Assembly (NCBI GenBank): GCA_025464625.1
Contig: JAOAUZ010000002.1
Location: forward strand, 401,379-465,378
Direction: 5' to 3'
Source of the DNA: Rickettsiales bacterium
GTDB taxonomy: Bacteria; Pseudomonadota; Alphaproteobacteria; Rickettsiales; SXRF01
Length of the DNA: 64,000 nucleotides
Shown here piece by piece: positions 35,330-43,805 of this stretch. Positions within the stretch are counted from its first letter, which is position 1. Each line of letters starts with the position of its first letter. A program made the position numbers and the translations under genes. The notes beneath the pieces are model-generated. The model made no database searches. It worked only from the letters and a program-made list of their open reading frames with translations, and was not told the origin of the DNA.

Positions 35330-36829
35330 TTACATAAAAAATGCAGGTGAGGATTCTTGTGGTGGTGACTTCACTATCGTCTGCCAATCTTTTTTATTGG
35401 TAGTTGGAACAAGCATTTTATTTTCTGTGGTCTGGACAGTAGCAGGTAAATTCTCTTTACACTGCGCCCACGGATTTTTTTTCACTAACTCCACCTGTGT
35501 ACGCAGTAAATCTTTTACTTCATCATCTTTCATGGCGAGAACATCATCGCGTCCAAGAAAACCAGACATGTAATCAATCAAATGGTTTTGTTGAGCTGCT
35601 GGCTGTTTTGCTATTAATTCGGCAGCTAGTGAAATCACGCTTTCATCAACACTCTTATCGCTAACCACCCCTTTACCATGTCCCTTGGAGGAGATGGCAA
35701 GCAACGCTTCTGCCAATAAATTGGTTACAACAAACACACCACGCCAAGCGACCGATTTCTTTGCCTCACTATCGGCATGCTTCAAGTCTTTCATAGTGCT
35801 TGCTAGATGACACATGGTGCTTACCATATAGCCCATACCAGCTACTGCGAGAGGTCTTTCTTGCGCCCATTCCCAAACACCAGCCATGCCATGTTTTTTA
35901 GGCGTATCAGGATCATGCGCTTTTTCCTCTACCATATTACCAAAGGTAGCCGATGCCATTGTCATTGTGCCAAGTCCTACATCAAGCCAACCAGAATGGC
36001 GCATATTCTTCTTGACTGTTTCAATAGCCATTTTTGTATATGCTTCGTCAGTCAGGTGTGGGACGAGTCCCTTAACTTTATCGGTCATTTCTTTCAAGGC
36101 AATATCTGAAACTTTAGGAAATAATACCTTGTTTCTCATGGCAGCCGCGGCGATACAAGCTCCAGCAATGCCAAAAAATGTGTTCATCAGTTCGGATGGA
36201 TAGCGGCGGAATAAATCATCAGAGGTTTTTATAAACCCCTTGTTTTTATCTTCGGTAATTGATTTTAGTGAACAATTATCTGGTACATCAATATTTTGCT
36301 CACGCATATGAGCTGCCATTTTACCAGCAATCTCTTTTATTTGTAAATCGGGTGTGTCTTTGCGGGCAAAAAGCAAGGAAGATAGAGTGCCACCAGCATA
36401 AGCAGTACCTGCTGCTATGTTTAGCGGGCTGCTTTCTTTCAAACCATATTTGATAAAAGCTCCATCACCAGCAAGATAGGCAATACCACTCAAGAACAAG
36501 CTACGCTTTTTTACAGTATCGGTAAACTTGGTGGATTTTTTTTCATCATTTGTAATTTGGGCTGGACCATGCGCCCATTTATTGTCAAAAAGCACACTAT
36601 TAACTTGTGTTTCGCGACCGAATCCGCGCACCTCCAAAGTTTGTTTGCCATCAAGTGTATGTGGCACCACCTGCCAACCGCGCTTCGCCATAGCCAGCGA
36701 AATATCACTCAGTGTTTTTTCTGAAGTATCAGGCAGAGCATGCAAATAGGCACGAAGCGAACCACCATCCGATTTTACGAATGATACCTCGTCAATAACA
36801 CTGCCTTGTGAATATTGATAAACCCGCAC
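35330..36829 (-). CDS. Unrecognised 499-residue protein with hydrophobic segments
   Basis: I do not recognise this family. The N-terminal 80 residues (MRVYQYSQGSVIDEVSFVKSD...) look like a small soluble domain. Several moderately hydrophobic, Gly/Ala-rich stretches follow (SLFLSGIAYLAGDGAFI, IAAGTAYAGGTLSSLLF, TFFGIAGACIAAAAMRN, GMGYMVSTMCHLASTM, FVVTNLLAEALLAIS), so a multi-pass membrane or pore-like protein is possible. The C-terminus is polar with IDYMSGFLGRDDVL. The start is best placed at GTG 36829 because AGGTGGGA lies just before it; an in-frame GTG at 36841 has no site. It is long, in frame and has a good ribosome site, so I take it as real. Confidence 0.7.
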   Translation of the reverse strand: MRVYQYSQGSVIDEVSFVKSDGGSLRAYLHALPDTSEKTLSDISLAMAKRGWQVVPHTLDGKQTLEVRGFGRETQVNSVLFDNKWAHGPAQITNDEKKSTKFTDTVKKRSLFLSGIAYLAGDGAFIKYGLKESSPLNIAAGTAYAGGTLSSLLFARKDTPDLQIKEIAGKMAAHMREQNIDVPDNCSLKSITEDKNKGFIKTSDDLFRRYPSELMNTFFGIAGACIAAAAMRNKVLFPKVSDIALKEMTDKVKGLVPHLTDEAYTKMAIETVKKNMRHSGWLDVGLGTMTMASATFGNMVEEKAHDPDTPKKHGMAGVWEWAQERPLAVAGMGYMVSTMCHLASTMKDLKHADSEAKKSVAWRGVFVVTNLLAEALLAISSKGHGKGVVSDKSVDESVISLAAELIAKQPAAQQNHLIDYMSGFLGRDDVLAMKDDEVKDLLRTQVELVKKNPWAQCKENLPATVQTTENKMLVPTTNKKDWQTIVKSPPQESSPAFFM

Positions 36830-36929
36830 TATCCATCCCACCTAAACATATGATTAGAATGTGATTATAGCGGATAAAAACAATAATTACATGACAATTA
36901 TGTTACAAATTAACGGAAAATTCACCTTT

Positions 36930-38378
36930 TTAGGATTGTTTGCGCAGTTTGCTGTGTTTCTGGCTATAGGCAAAATAAATTGACAGCCCAACCACCAGAT
37001 AAACAAGGTAAAACTTCACCGTAACGGGGTTGGAAAGTAGCCCATACACCAGATATCCGCAGAATAATATGCCAAGTATCGGGAAAAACGGTGAAAACGG
37101 CACTTTAAAAGGGCGCGCTAAGTTTGGCTCAACTTTGCGTAGATAAAGCACGGTGAAACAGATAATCGCGAAGGCTGTGAGTGTTCCCAGTGATACCAAA
37201 TCGCCCAAAATATCAATCGGGGTGGTTGCAGCGACAACGCCGATAACCAGCCCAACCACAATGGTATTAACCCAAGGGGTTTGGAATTTAGGGTGAACTT
37301 TGCTGAAAACCGCAGGCATCAATCCGTCTTTTGCCATTGTATAAAACACTCGTGTCTGCCCGTACATCAGCACCATCATAACTGAGGTAAGACCAGCAAT
37401 AGCACCGATTTTAACCACAAATGAAAGCCATGGCAGATGAATCGCATCCACTGCTTTAGCTATTGGGTCAGGAACGTTAAGGGTAGCGTAAGGAACGAGA
37501 CCAGTGAGAACCGCCGCGACTGCCATATATAAGATTGTGCAGACCCCAAGCGAACCTAAAATCCCGATTGGGATATCGCGTTGCGGGTTTTTAGCCTCCT
37601 GTGCAGCGGTGGAGACAGCTTCAAAGCCAACATAAGCAAAGAATACGATGCCTGCACCACGCAAAATTCCATCCCAGCCATATTTTCCTTCTGGAGTTGC
37701 TTCGGGAATAAACGGATGCCAATTTGCTGGGTCAACATAAAACGCACCGACAGCTATAAAAAGAATAACTACTGATAATTTTATAAACACAATAACATTA
37801 TTGATATTTGCAGATTCTTTTACACCAAGAACCAAAAGAGCTGCCATTGTGCTTACGCCAAGCAGTGCTGGCAGGTTGACTCCGCCTGTGAAAACTAAAT
37901 CTTTTCCATCATTGATAATTTGTAGGGTAGGGGTGGTAAGGGTGGCGGGAATGACAATGCCAAAATTTCCAAGAAAGCTAACCACATATCCTGACCAGCC
38001 AACGGCAACTGTTGATGCTGCGATACCATATTCAAGCAGTAATAATAGCCCCATTACCCATGCGAGCAGTTCACCAACACTGGCATAAGCATAGGAATAA
38101 GCACTGCCAGAAACAGGGAGCATGGAAGAAAGTTCAGCGTAGCAAAGACCAGCAAAAGCGCAGCACAAGCCCGCGATAACAAAAGAAATCATAATAGCAG
38201 GTCCTGCATATTGGGCGGCGGCTTGTCCCGTCATCACGAAAATACCAGCCCCGATAATGCAGCCAATACCTAAACTTATGAGATTGAGTGCTGATAATGT
38301 GCGCTTTAATTCGCCTTTTTGTGATTCTGCCTGAATAGAGGCAATTGACTTTTTAACCATAAATTTTGACAAACTCAT
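36930..38378 (-). CDS. APC-family amino-acid permease
   Basis: A 482-residue transporter with about 12-13 membrane helices. The first helix region ISLGIGCIIGAGIFVMTG carries the GxG(I/A)GIF-type substrate-backbone motif of the APC superfamily, and FFAYVGFEAVSTAAQEAKNPQRDIPIGI is the conserved helix 6 to loop 6 block. The pattern is closest to the cationic amino-acid transporter (YfnA/YhdG-like) branch. It would import or exchange amino acids or polyamines with protons; the substrate is not resolved. A GGAGGTGG ribosome site precedes ATG 38378. The gene stands alone between unknown genes. Confidence 0.88.
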   Translation of the reverse strand: MSLSKFMVKKSIASIQAESQKGELKRTLSALNLISLGIGCIIGAGIFVMTGQAAAQYAGPAIMISFVIAGLCCAFAGLCYAELSSMLPVSGSAYSYAYASVGELLAWVMGLLLLLEYGIAASTVAVGWSGYVVSFLGNFGIVIPATLTTPTLQIINDGKDLVFTGGVNLPALLGVSTMAALLVLGVKESANINNVIVFIKLSVVILFIAVGAFYVDPANWHPFIPEATPEGKYGWDGILRGAGIVFFAYVGFEAVSTAAQEAKNPQRDIPIGILGSLGVCTILYMAVAAVLTGLVPYATLNVPDPIAKAVDAIHLPWLSFVVKIGAIAGLTSVMMVLMYGQTRVFYTMAKDGLMPAVFSKVHPKFQTPWVNTIVVGLVIGVVAATTPIDILGDLVSLGTLTAFAIICFTVLYLRKVEPNLARPFKVPFSPFFPILGILFCGYLVYGLLSNPVTVKFYLVYLVVGLSIYFAYSQKHSKLRKQS

Positions 38379-38450
38379 ACCACCTCCAAATAGTTACTAT
38401 TTGTTTGTTTCTAGCGGTTTAAGTTATATTTGCAATGATTTTTATTTTTT

Positions 38451-38528
38451 CATCTCGAGCGAAGCCGAGAGAGATTTACTATTATGATTATATATGTAGA
38501 GATTCCTCATATGCATTCGGAATGAGAG
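38451..38528. repeat. Palindromic element copy C
   Basis: catctcgagcgaagccgaga begins the copy and gcattcggaatgaga ends it. The halves are approximate reverse complements and share the gagattcctcat core with the other copies. It lies just downstream (3') of the 111-aa gene and upstream of the permease gene. Confidence 0.75.
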
Positions 38529-38530
38529 AG

Positions 38531-38866
38531 CTACTTCTTAGTTTCGTCAACAGTTTTAAGCATTTCTGCAATGACAATTTCAGCGTTGCCTTCTTCTATC
38601 CGTTGGAAAGTCACTCCGAACATTTCTTCAACTTTTTTAGTGATCTCAGACGGAGGCTCTTTACCCCTGCCAGATACAACCACCTCACCGTAAGCATCCT
38701 TAACGAAGTTCTGGATATTGTATTTACTCTTCACAGCTTGCTGAAATTTGTTTATGAGGTCAGGCTTTACGGCAAGATAGCACCAATAGAACCCACCTTG
38801 TTCCATCACCCCGCGCACCAGCGTAACCAACCGAGACGCACTATCCTGAGCAATAGAATCCGACAT
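38531..38866 (-). CDS. Unknown 111-residue soluble protein
   Basis: Not recognised. The protein is small, mildly charged and without membrane segments or a signal peptide. A helical N-terminal part (ASRLVTLVRGVMEQGGFYWCYLAVKP) is followed by a mixed region with FVKDAYGEVVVSGRGKEPP. An AAGGTAAC ribosome site precedes ATG 38866, and the gene lies only 3 bases after the 83-aa gene, so the two form a small operon. The C-terminus ends next to palindromic element C. Confidence 0.65.
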   Translation of the reverse strand: MSDSIAQDSASRLVTLVRGVMEQGGFYWCYLAVKPDLINKFQQAVKSKYNIQNFVKDAYGEVVVSGRGKEPPSEITKKVEEMFGVTFQRIEEGNAEIVIAEMLKTVDETKK

Positions 38867-38869
38867 TAG

Positions 38870-39121
38870 TTACCTTTGTACCAAGGTTGTGGCTGCGTCC
38901 TGCGCCCTATGAAACAGCTTGCTTACCATATTGCCCAATGCACCGCCAGTAACTGCTGCGCCAGCAAGAACGGCTGTAGAACTTAACCCAGTCTCTGCGG
39001 CTGTTAAAGCACTAAGAATTGTTGCGCCACCAGCAGCAAGAGGAGCCGCTGCAACCAAAGCTGTAACTGCTGCTGCACCAAGAATAATCGAACCCCAGCT
39101 AATATCTTTTAACATAGACAT
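38870..39121 (-). CDS. Small Ala/Gly-rich hydrophobic protein
   Basis: An 83-residue protein with no known family by eye. Most of it is hydrophobic and rich in Ala, Gly and Thr (SIILGAAAVTALVAAAPLAAGG, then VLAGAAVTGGALGNMV), with GxxxG-like spacing, and a short basic tail. This composition suits two membrane-embedded helices, as in holins, some bacteriocins or small membrane partners, but nothing identifies it as one of these. The AAGGAG ribosome site before ATG 39121 is strong. It is cotranscribed with the 111-aa gene. Confidence 0.65.
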   Translation of the reverse strand: MSMLKDISWGSIILGAAAVTALVAAAPLAAGGATILSALTAAETGLSSTAVLAGAAVTGGALGNMVSKLFHRAQDAATTLVQR

Positions 39122-39434
39122 AACATTTCTCCTTAATTCACAAATTTATTTATATTCCTAAACTTACGGTAAAGGTAGCATAAAATATAAATAATTTATA
39201 TGACAATTATATGAAATTAATATTACAGAGTAAAATTAATTATTTTTTCTATGTTACGGATAGTAAAAAATCCTGTATTGATGCTCGCTTGTACAAGAAA
39301 GTCTCTGATATTTATTAGTATTTTTGTTGCGTTTATAGAAAATCTGCCTTATAACTTCGTCCGACAATATTTTAATAACCAATAGATTTATATGAATTAG
39401 TTGTGTGATTGCTTTTGAAAGGGCAATGGGCTGC
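39122..39434. other. AT-rich divergent intergenic region
   Basis: This 313-base gap separates the small leftward operon from the rightward PP-loop pair. It holds a possible rightward promoter: TTGCGT at 39327-39332, 17 bases, then TATAAC at 39350-39355. A very AT-rich stretch surrounds 39180-39240. No RNA gene or long repeat is seen. Confidence 0.5.
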
Positions 39435-40691
39435 ATGGAATATTTGCATTTAGAAGTGAGTAATTCGGTCGTAGATGGCAAGGGCAGGCGGGTTACGCAT
39501 CTGCGTGAGGACGGTAATGCTAAAAAGATAGAGATATTTTATGAATTTGATCGCATTATTCCATGGTCGGAACATACTGTGCTTGATGGGCATGTTTTTG
39601 GCGTACTTTTATATGCGATGTCGCGGGGCAAACCACTTAAAGTTCATGGTGCTATTTCGCATAAGGCGATGCGTAATTTGGAAGAATTGCAATTGGCGTG
39701 GTGCCGTCTAAGCCTAGAAAAATATAAGAAAATAGATATTATTCCAGAATATATCCAAGATACACGCAAGATACACACAGAAGAAAAAGCTATCTCTGCA
39801 TTCTCTGGTGGCGTTGATGCAACTTTTACTGCTTTGCGCCATACCAAGGTTCTTCCCGACCCAGTTCGCTATCCCTTGCGCTCGGTGTTGATGGTTCATG
39901 GTTTTGATGTTGATGTCTATAATTTTTCTGCTTTTGGGCAGTTAACCAAACGCGTACAGCCTTTACTTACTGATTTGAATCTTGAGCTGCGTACTATCCG
40001 CACAAATAGCAGAGATTTGAAGATTCAAGATTGGGATTTTTCTCACGGCCTTGAACTGGCTGCCTGCCTACATATGTATTCGGATGAATTCAAGTTTGGT
40101 CTTATTGGAAGCTCGGGTGAATATAACAATTTTGGATTGCCGTGGGGATCAACCCCCGTGCTTGACCATCTTATGTCTGGCAGTGAATTATCTGTGGTGC
40201 ATGACGGAAGCGGTTTTTGTCGCACCAGTAAGGTATCAGTCATAAAAGATTTTCCTGTTGCGTGCAAAACATTGAAAGTTTGTTGGGCGGGAGTTGATCA
40301 GAGTGGCAATTGCGGAAAATGTGAAAAATGCGTGCGTACCCAACTTAATTTTCTTGCTGCTGGAGTGAAGAAAACCCCACCATGTTTCCCGCGTGATTTC
40401 AGCATTGATGATTTAATGAATGTGGTTTTAAACAGCGAATCTAATGTAGGCGAGATTGAGAGCATAGTAGCATATGCAAAATTTCATAAACTAGAAGGCG
40501 AGTGGCTTAAAGCTGCCGATTCACGCATTGCTGATTGGTTACCAGCGGATGAGGCTAAACTCGAGAAACAAAAGCATGGTGGTACTATAAAAAAGATTCT
40601 TGTAAAAATTGTTACATGCTTGGGGTTTGGAGTTCCCGCAAAAAAACTGTGGAGACGGTTACGGCGTGCAGTGCGGAAGGTTGTTGAATAG
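39435..40691 (+). CDS. QueC-like PP-loop protein, copy 1
   Basis: A 418-residue protein with a PP-loop motif AFSGGVDATFTALRH near residues 122-136, where SGGVD is the ATP-pyrophosphate loop seen in QueC, TilS and related N-type ATP pyrophosphatases. Downstream are MVHGFDVDVYNF, RTNSRDLKIQDW, and a Cys cluster CWAGVDQSGNCGKCEKC (C-x9-C-x2-C-x2-C), very near the zinc site of QueC (C-x8-C-x2-C-x2-C). A 120-residue N-terminal domain (EYLHLEVSNSVVDGKGRRVTH) and a basic amphipathic tail are additions. I place the start at ATG 39435 because the tandem copy begins at the same residue and then has the same length. The substrate is unknown. Confidence 0.78.
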   Translation: MEYLHLEVSNSVVDGKGRRVTHLREDGNAKKIEIFYEFDRIIPWSEHTVLDGHVFGVLLYAMSRGKPLKVHGAISHKAMRNLEELQLAWCRLSLEKYKKIDIIPEYIQDTRKIHTEEKAISAFSGGVDATFTALRHTKVLPDPVRYPLRSVLMVHGFDVDVYNFSAFGQLTKRVQPLLTDLNLELRTIRTNSRDLKIQDWDFSHGLELAACLHMYSDEFKFGLIGSSGEYNNFGLPWGSTPVLDHLMSGSELSVVHDGSGFCRTSKVSVIKDFPVACKTLKVCWAGVDQSGNCGKCEKCVRTQLNFLAAGVKKTPPCFPRDFSIDDLMNVVLNSESNVGEIESIVAYAKFHKLEGEWLKAADSRIADWLPADEAKLEKQKHGGTIKKILVKIVTCLGFGVPAKKLWRRLRRAVRKVVE

Positions 40692-40752
40692 AATGTTTTA
40701 TAATTTATCATTATTTGTAATATAAAAATACTTATTTAACGTTGGAATAACG

Positions 40753-42009
40753 ATGGAATATTTACATTTAGAAGCGAGTAATTCTGTTATTGATGGTAAG
40801 AGCAGGCGTGTCACGCATTTGCGTGAGGACGGCTCTACAAAAAAAATGGAAATATTTTATGAATTTGATCGTATTGTTCCGTGGTCGGAACATACTTTGC
40901 TTGATGGGCATGTATTTGCAATATTGCTTTATGCTTCTTCGCAAGGAAAGCCACTCAGGGTTCATGGGGCAGTATCGCATGCTGCACTGCGTAATTTGGA
41001 AGAATTGCAGTTAGCGTGGCGCATTTGGAAACCAGAGATTTACAAGAAAATAGAAATTATACCTGATCGGGTTGATAACTCACATAAGATTGCTAGGGAG
41101 GAGAAAGCCATTGCTGCGTTCTCTGGTGGCGTTGATGCGATGTTCACTGCTCTACGCCATACCAAGATACTACCAAAATCGATAGGTTATCCATTACAAT
41201 CATTGTTGATGGTGCATGGTTTTGATGTTGATGTCTATAATTTTACTGCTTTTGAACAGTTGGTGTCGCGCATTAAGCCATTTGTTGATGATCTGAATGT
41301 TGAACTGCGGATGGTACGCACCAATAGCAGAGATCTAAAAATTCAAGATTGGGATGATTCTTTCGCGTTGGAATTGGCTGGTTGCTTGCATATGTATTCT
41401 GATGAATTCGAGTTTGGTATAATTGGGAGTTCGGAAGCATATGATGCTCTGGTTATGCCTCTTGGCTCAACTCCTGCAACAGACTACCTAATGTCTGGGG
41501 AAGTATTTTCTATAATACATGATGGCGCAGGTTTTTCTCGTACCGACAAAGTTGCAGAAGTAAAAAACCATCAAGTTGCATGCGAGACACTAAAGGTTTG
41601 TTGGGCAGGTGCTAACCAAAGTGGGAATTGTGGAAAATGTGAAAAATGTGTGCGTACCCAGATGAATTTTCTTGCCACTGGTGCGACATCTAATCCAGCA
41701 TGTTTTAGTAATGAATTAGACGTTAATGATATAAATAATATTAAGATACATACTGAAGCCCAATTAGCAGAGATGGTCAGCATAGTGTCTTATGCTGAGG
41801 CACACAATGTGAATGGGCAGTGGCTTACTATTCTAAAGGCACGAATTGCTGAATGGAAGCCAACAGACCCTAAAGAGCTAGAAAAACAGAAAAAAGGCGG
41901 AATAATAAAACGAGTGCTAGTAAAAACAATAACCAAGCTCGGACTAGCAGAACCTGCCAAGAAAATATGGCGCAAATCTAGGCGTTATATTTTAAAGGCT
42001 GTGGAATAA
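40753..42009 (+). CDS. QueC-like PP-loop protein, copy 2
   Basis: A 418-residue paralogue of the preceding gene and exactly equal in length. SGGVD lies at 124-128 and the Cys site at C283, C293, C296 and C299. The two proteins stay alike across the N-terminal domain and the Cys region but differ at many positions in the last 100 residues (copy 2 has NELDVNDINNIKIHTEAQLAEMVSIVSY). The basic tail GGIIKRVLVKTITKLGL...KKIWRKSRR could bind membrane or nucleic acid. A GGAA site precedes ATG 40753. It ends 4 bases before the convergent phaZ. ATP-dependent amidation or nitrile formation, as in QueC, is only a family-based idea. Confidence 0.78.
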   Translation: MEYLHLEASNSVIDGKSRRVTHLREDGSTKKMEIFYEFDRIVPWSEHTLLDGHVFAILLYASSQGKPLRVHGAVSHAALRNLEELQLAWRIWKPEIYKKIEIIPDRVDNSHKIAREEKAIAAFSGGVDAMFTALRHTKILPKSIGYPLQSLLMVHGFDVDVYNFTAFEQLVSRIKPFVDDLNVELRMVRTNSRDLKIQDWDDSFALELAGCLHMYSDEFEFGIIGSSEAYDALVMPLGSTPATDYLMSGEVFSIIHDGAGFSRTDKVAEVKNHQVACETLKVCWAGANQSGNCGKCEKCVRTQMNFLATGATSNPACFSNELDVNDINNIKIHTEAQLAEMVSIVSYAEAHNVNGQWLTILKARIAEWKPTDPKELEKQKKGGIIKRVLVKTITKLGLAEPAKKIWRKSRRYILKAVE

Positions 42010-42013
42010 CGCT

Positions 42014-43252
42014 TTATTTTTCTTGTTTATTGATGAAATCAACAATAATCGGCACAACATTTTCACGGAATTTACGACCGTTGAAAATCCCATAATGACC
42101 AACACCTTTTTGCATATAGTGTTTACGCATTTTGGCGGGAATATTTTTGCAGAGTTTTTGTGCAGCTTCAGTTTGCCCAACTCCTGAAATATCATCCAGC
42201 TCACCTTCTAATGTAAGTAGCGCGGTTTCTGTTATTGCCTCAGGTTTAACTTTTTTACCTTTATACATGAATTCGCCTTTTGGCAGTAGCTGGCGTTGAA
42301 AAACCTGCTCTATACAATCGAGGTAGAATTCAGCTGGAAGGTCAGCAACTGAAAGATATTCATCATAGAATTTCTTGTGGGCGCGCGCGCTTTCACCATC
42401 ACCAACTACAAGGTGTTTATAAAGATCCTTATGGGCAGTGACATGGCGATCAAGATTAAGTGTCATGAAGCCAGTAAGCTGCAAAAACCCTGGGTAAACA
42501 CGACGCATAAAACCAGAATAATGAACAGGAACACGGGTGATTACATTTTTTTCAAACCATGATAACGGTTTCTCTGTAGCGGATAAATTCACTTTGGTAG
42601 GGTTGGCGCGGGTATCAATAGGCCCGCCAATAAGTGTCATCGAACTTGGTGCAAGAGGGTCGTTCGCCTCGTTCATAACCGCAGCAGCAACAAGCACAGG
42701 AACAGACGGTTGGCACACAGCCATAAGGTGCAAATCAGGACCCAAATCACGAATAAAATCGATGGTATAAGAAATATAATCTTCCAAATGGAATGCGCCG
42801 TGTGAAGTAGAAACATGACGTGCGTCCAGCCAATCTGTTATATAAACATCAAGGAAAGGCAATAATGCTTCCACGGTCCCGCGCAGCAACGTTGCGTGAT
42901 GACCAGACATTGGGGCGACCAGCAGCAGTTTCGGCTGCACGATTTTACCGTGTTTTTTGAAATGCAGCAGACGGCAGAATGGTTTTTCATCGACCACTTC
43001 CTCATAAATAGTAACCTGCTTGCCGTCGACAATAGTATGAGCAATACCGAATTCAGGTTTGGCATAACGATGTGTCATGCGTTGCAGAACCTCCGCACCA
43101 GCAGCAATGTGTTTGCTATAACCAGTGTATGATAACGGACTAAAAGGGTGGCTATGCAACATAGCAGCTGCGCTTGCCATAATATTCAAAGGTGTGATAG
43201 CTGCGTACTGCATTTCATGCAGATGGTAAAGCGGGCTATTTTCATTCAACAT
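42014..43252 (-). CDS. phaZ: Intracellular polyhydroxyalkanoate depolymerase
   Basis: A 412-residue protein of the PhaZ family that breaks stored poly(3-hydroxybutyrate) granules into oligomers and monomers. The nucleophile is a cysteine, as known for this family: Cys180 in LMAVCQPSVPVL. VAPMSGHHATLLRGTVEALLPFLDVYITDW and the late VGHYGIFNGRKFRENVVPII, with the catalytic His, match intracellular depolymerases. I chose ATG 43252 because AGAGGA lies 11 bases upstream; the longer reading frame to 43288 adds 12 unlikely residues. No phaC synthase is in the window. Confidence 0.93.
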   Translation of the reverse strand: MLNENSPLYHLHEMQYAAITPLNIMASAAAMLHSHPFSPLSYTGYSKHIAAGAEVLQRMTHRYAKPEFGIAHTIVDGKQVTIYEEVVDEKPFCRLLHFKKHGKIVQPKLLLVAPMSGHHATLLRGTVEALLPFLDVYITDWLDARHVSTSHGAFHLEDYISYTIDFIRDLGPDLHLMAVCQPSVPVLVAAAVMNEANDPLAPSSMTLIGGPIDTRANPTKVNLSATEKPLSWFEKNVITRVPVHYSGFMRRVYPGFLQLTGFMTLNLDRHVTAHKDLYKHLVVGDGESARAHKKFYDEYLSVADLPAEFYLDCIEQVFQRQLLPKGEFMYKGKKVKPEAITETALLTLEGELDDISGVGQTEAAQKLCKNIPAKMRKHYMQKGVGHYGIFNGRKFRENVVPIIVDFINKQEK

Positions 43253-43481
43253 AATATTATCTATCCTCTTGCTGCGATGGTAACACAAAAATCAAACTAA
43301 GTCCATTGTAGGGCTGTTCTGATGAACAAATGATTAAATTGTTATTTTAAATTTATAAACAAAATCATTTTAAGTCGGTTGTTGTATTTTTGTTTTAAAC
43401 TGATATTAACTTAAAGACATATGGTTTGTTTTATAATATATTGTTTTTGCTTATTATTCACCATTGTTTAAAAAAGGCTTT

Positions 43482-43805
43482 ATGTTAGAAAAAGACTTCG
43501 GACAGCTTGCAGAAAAGGCTTTGGATAAACTAGCAGATGCGCTTGATTCATTCGATGAGGCTGGCGATTTGGAGTTGGAATACCAAAATGGGATTCTCAA
43601 TATTACGCTTAATTCAGGTAAACAATTTATTATAAACAAGCATGCTCCTAGCCAACAAATCTGGTTGTCATCACCAGTTAGCGGTGGGTTGCACTTTTCC
43701 TATGATTTCGCGGTGAACAAATGGAAATTAACAGATGGTAGGTTGATTAATGAAATATTATCAGCAGAGCTAAAAAAACTCGCAAATATAGAGGTCGTGT
43801 TATAA
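43482..43805 (+). CDS. cyaY: Frataxin homologue
   Basis: A 107-residue protein of the frataxin/CyaY family, which binds iron and modulates iron-sulfur cluster assembly by the IscS/IscU machine. An acidic first helix (DFGQLAEKALDKLADALDSFDEAGD) is followed by the beta-sheet with GILNITLNSGKQFIINKHAPSQQIWLSSPVSGGLHF, where the HxPSxQIWLSSPxSG core is diagnostic. The length equals E. coli CyaY (106). ATG 43482 has an AAGG site; an upstream TTG in frame is not needed. It overlaps the exporter gene by 1 base. Confidence 0.94.
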   Translation: MLEKDFGQLAEKALDKLADALDSFDEAGDLELEYQNGILNITLNSGKQFIINKHAPSQQIWLSSPVSGGLHFSYDFAVNKWKLTDGRLINEILSAELKKLANIEVVL

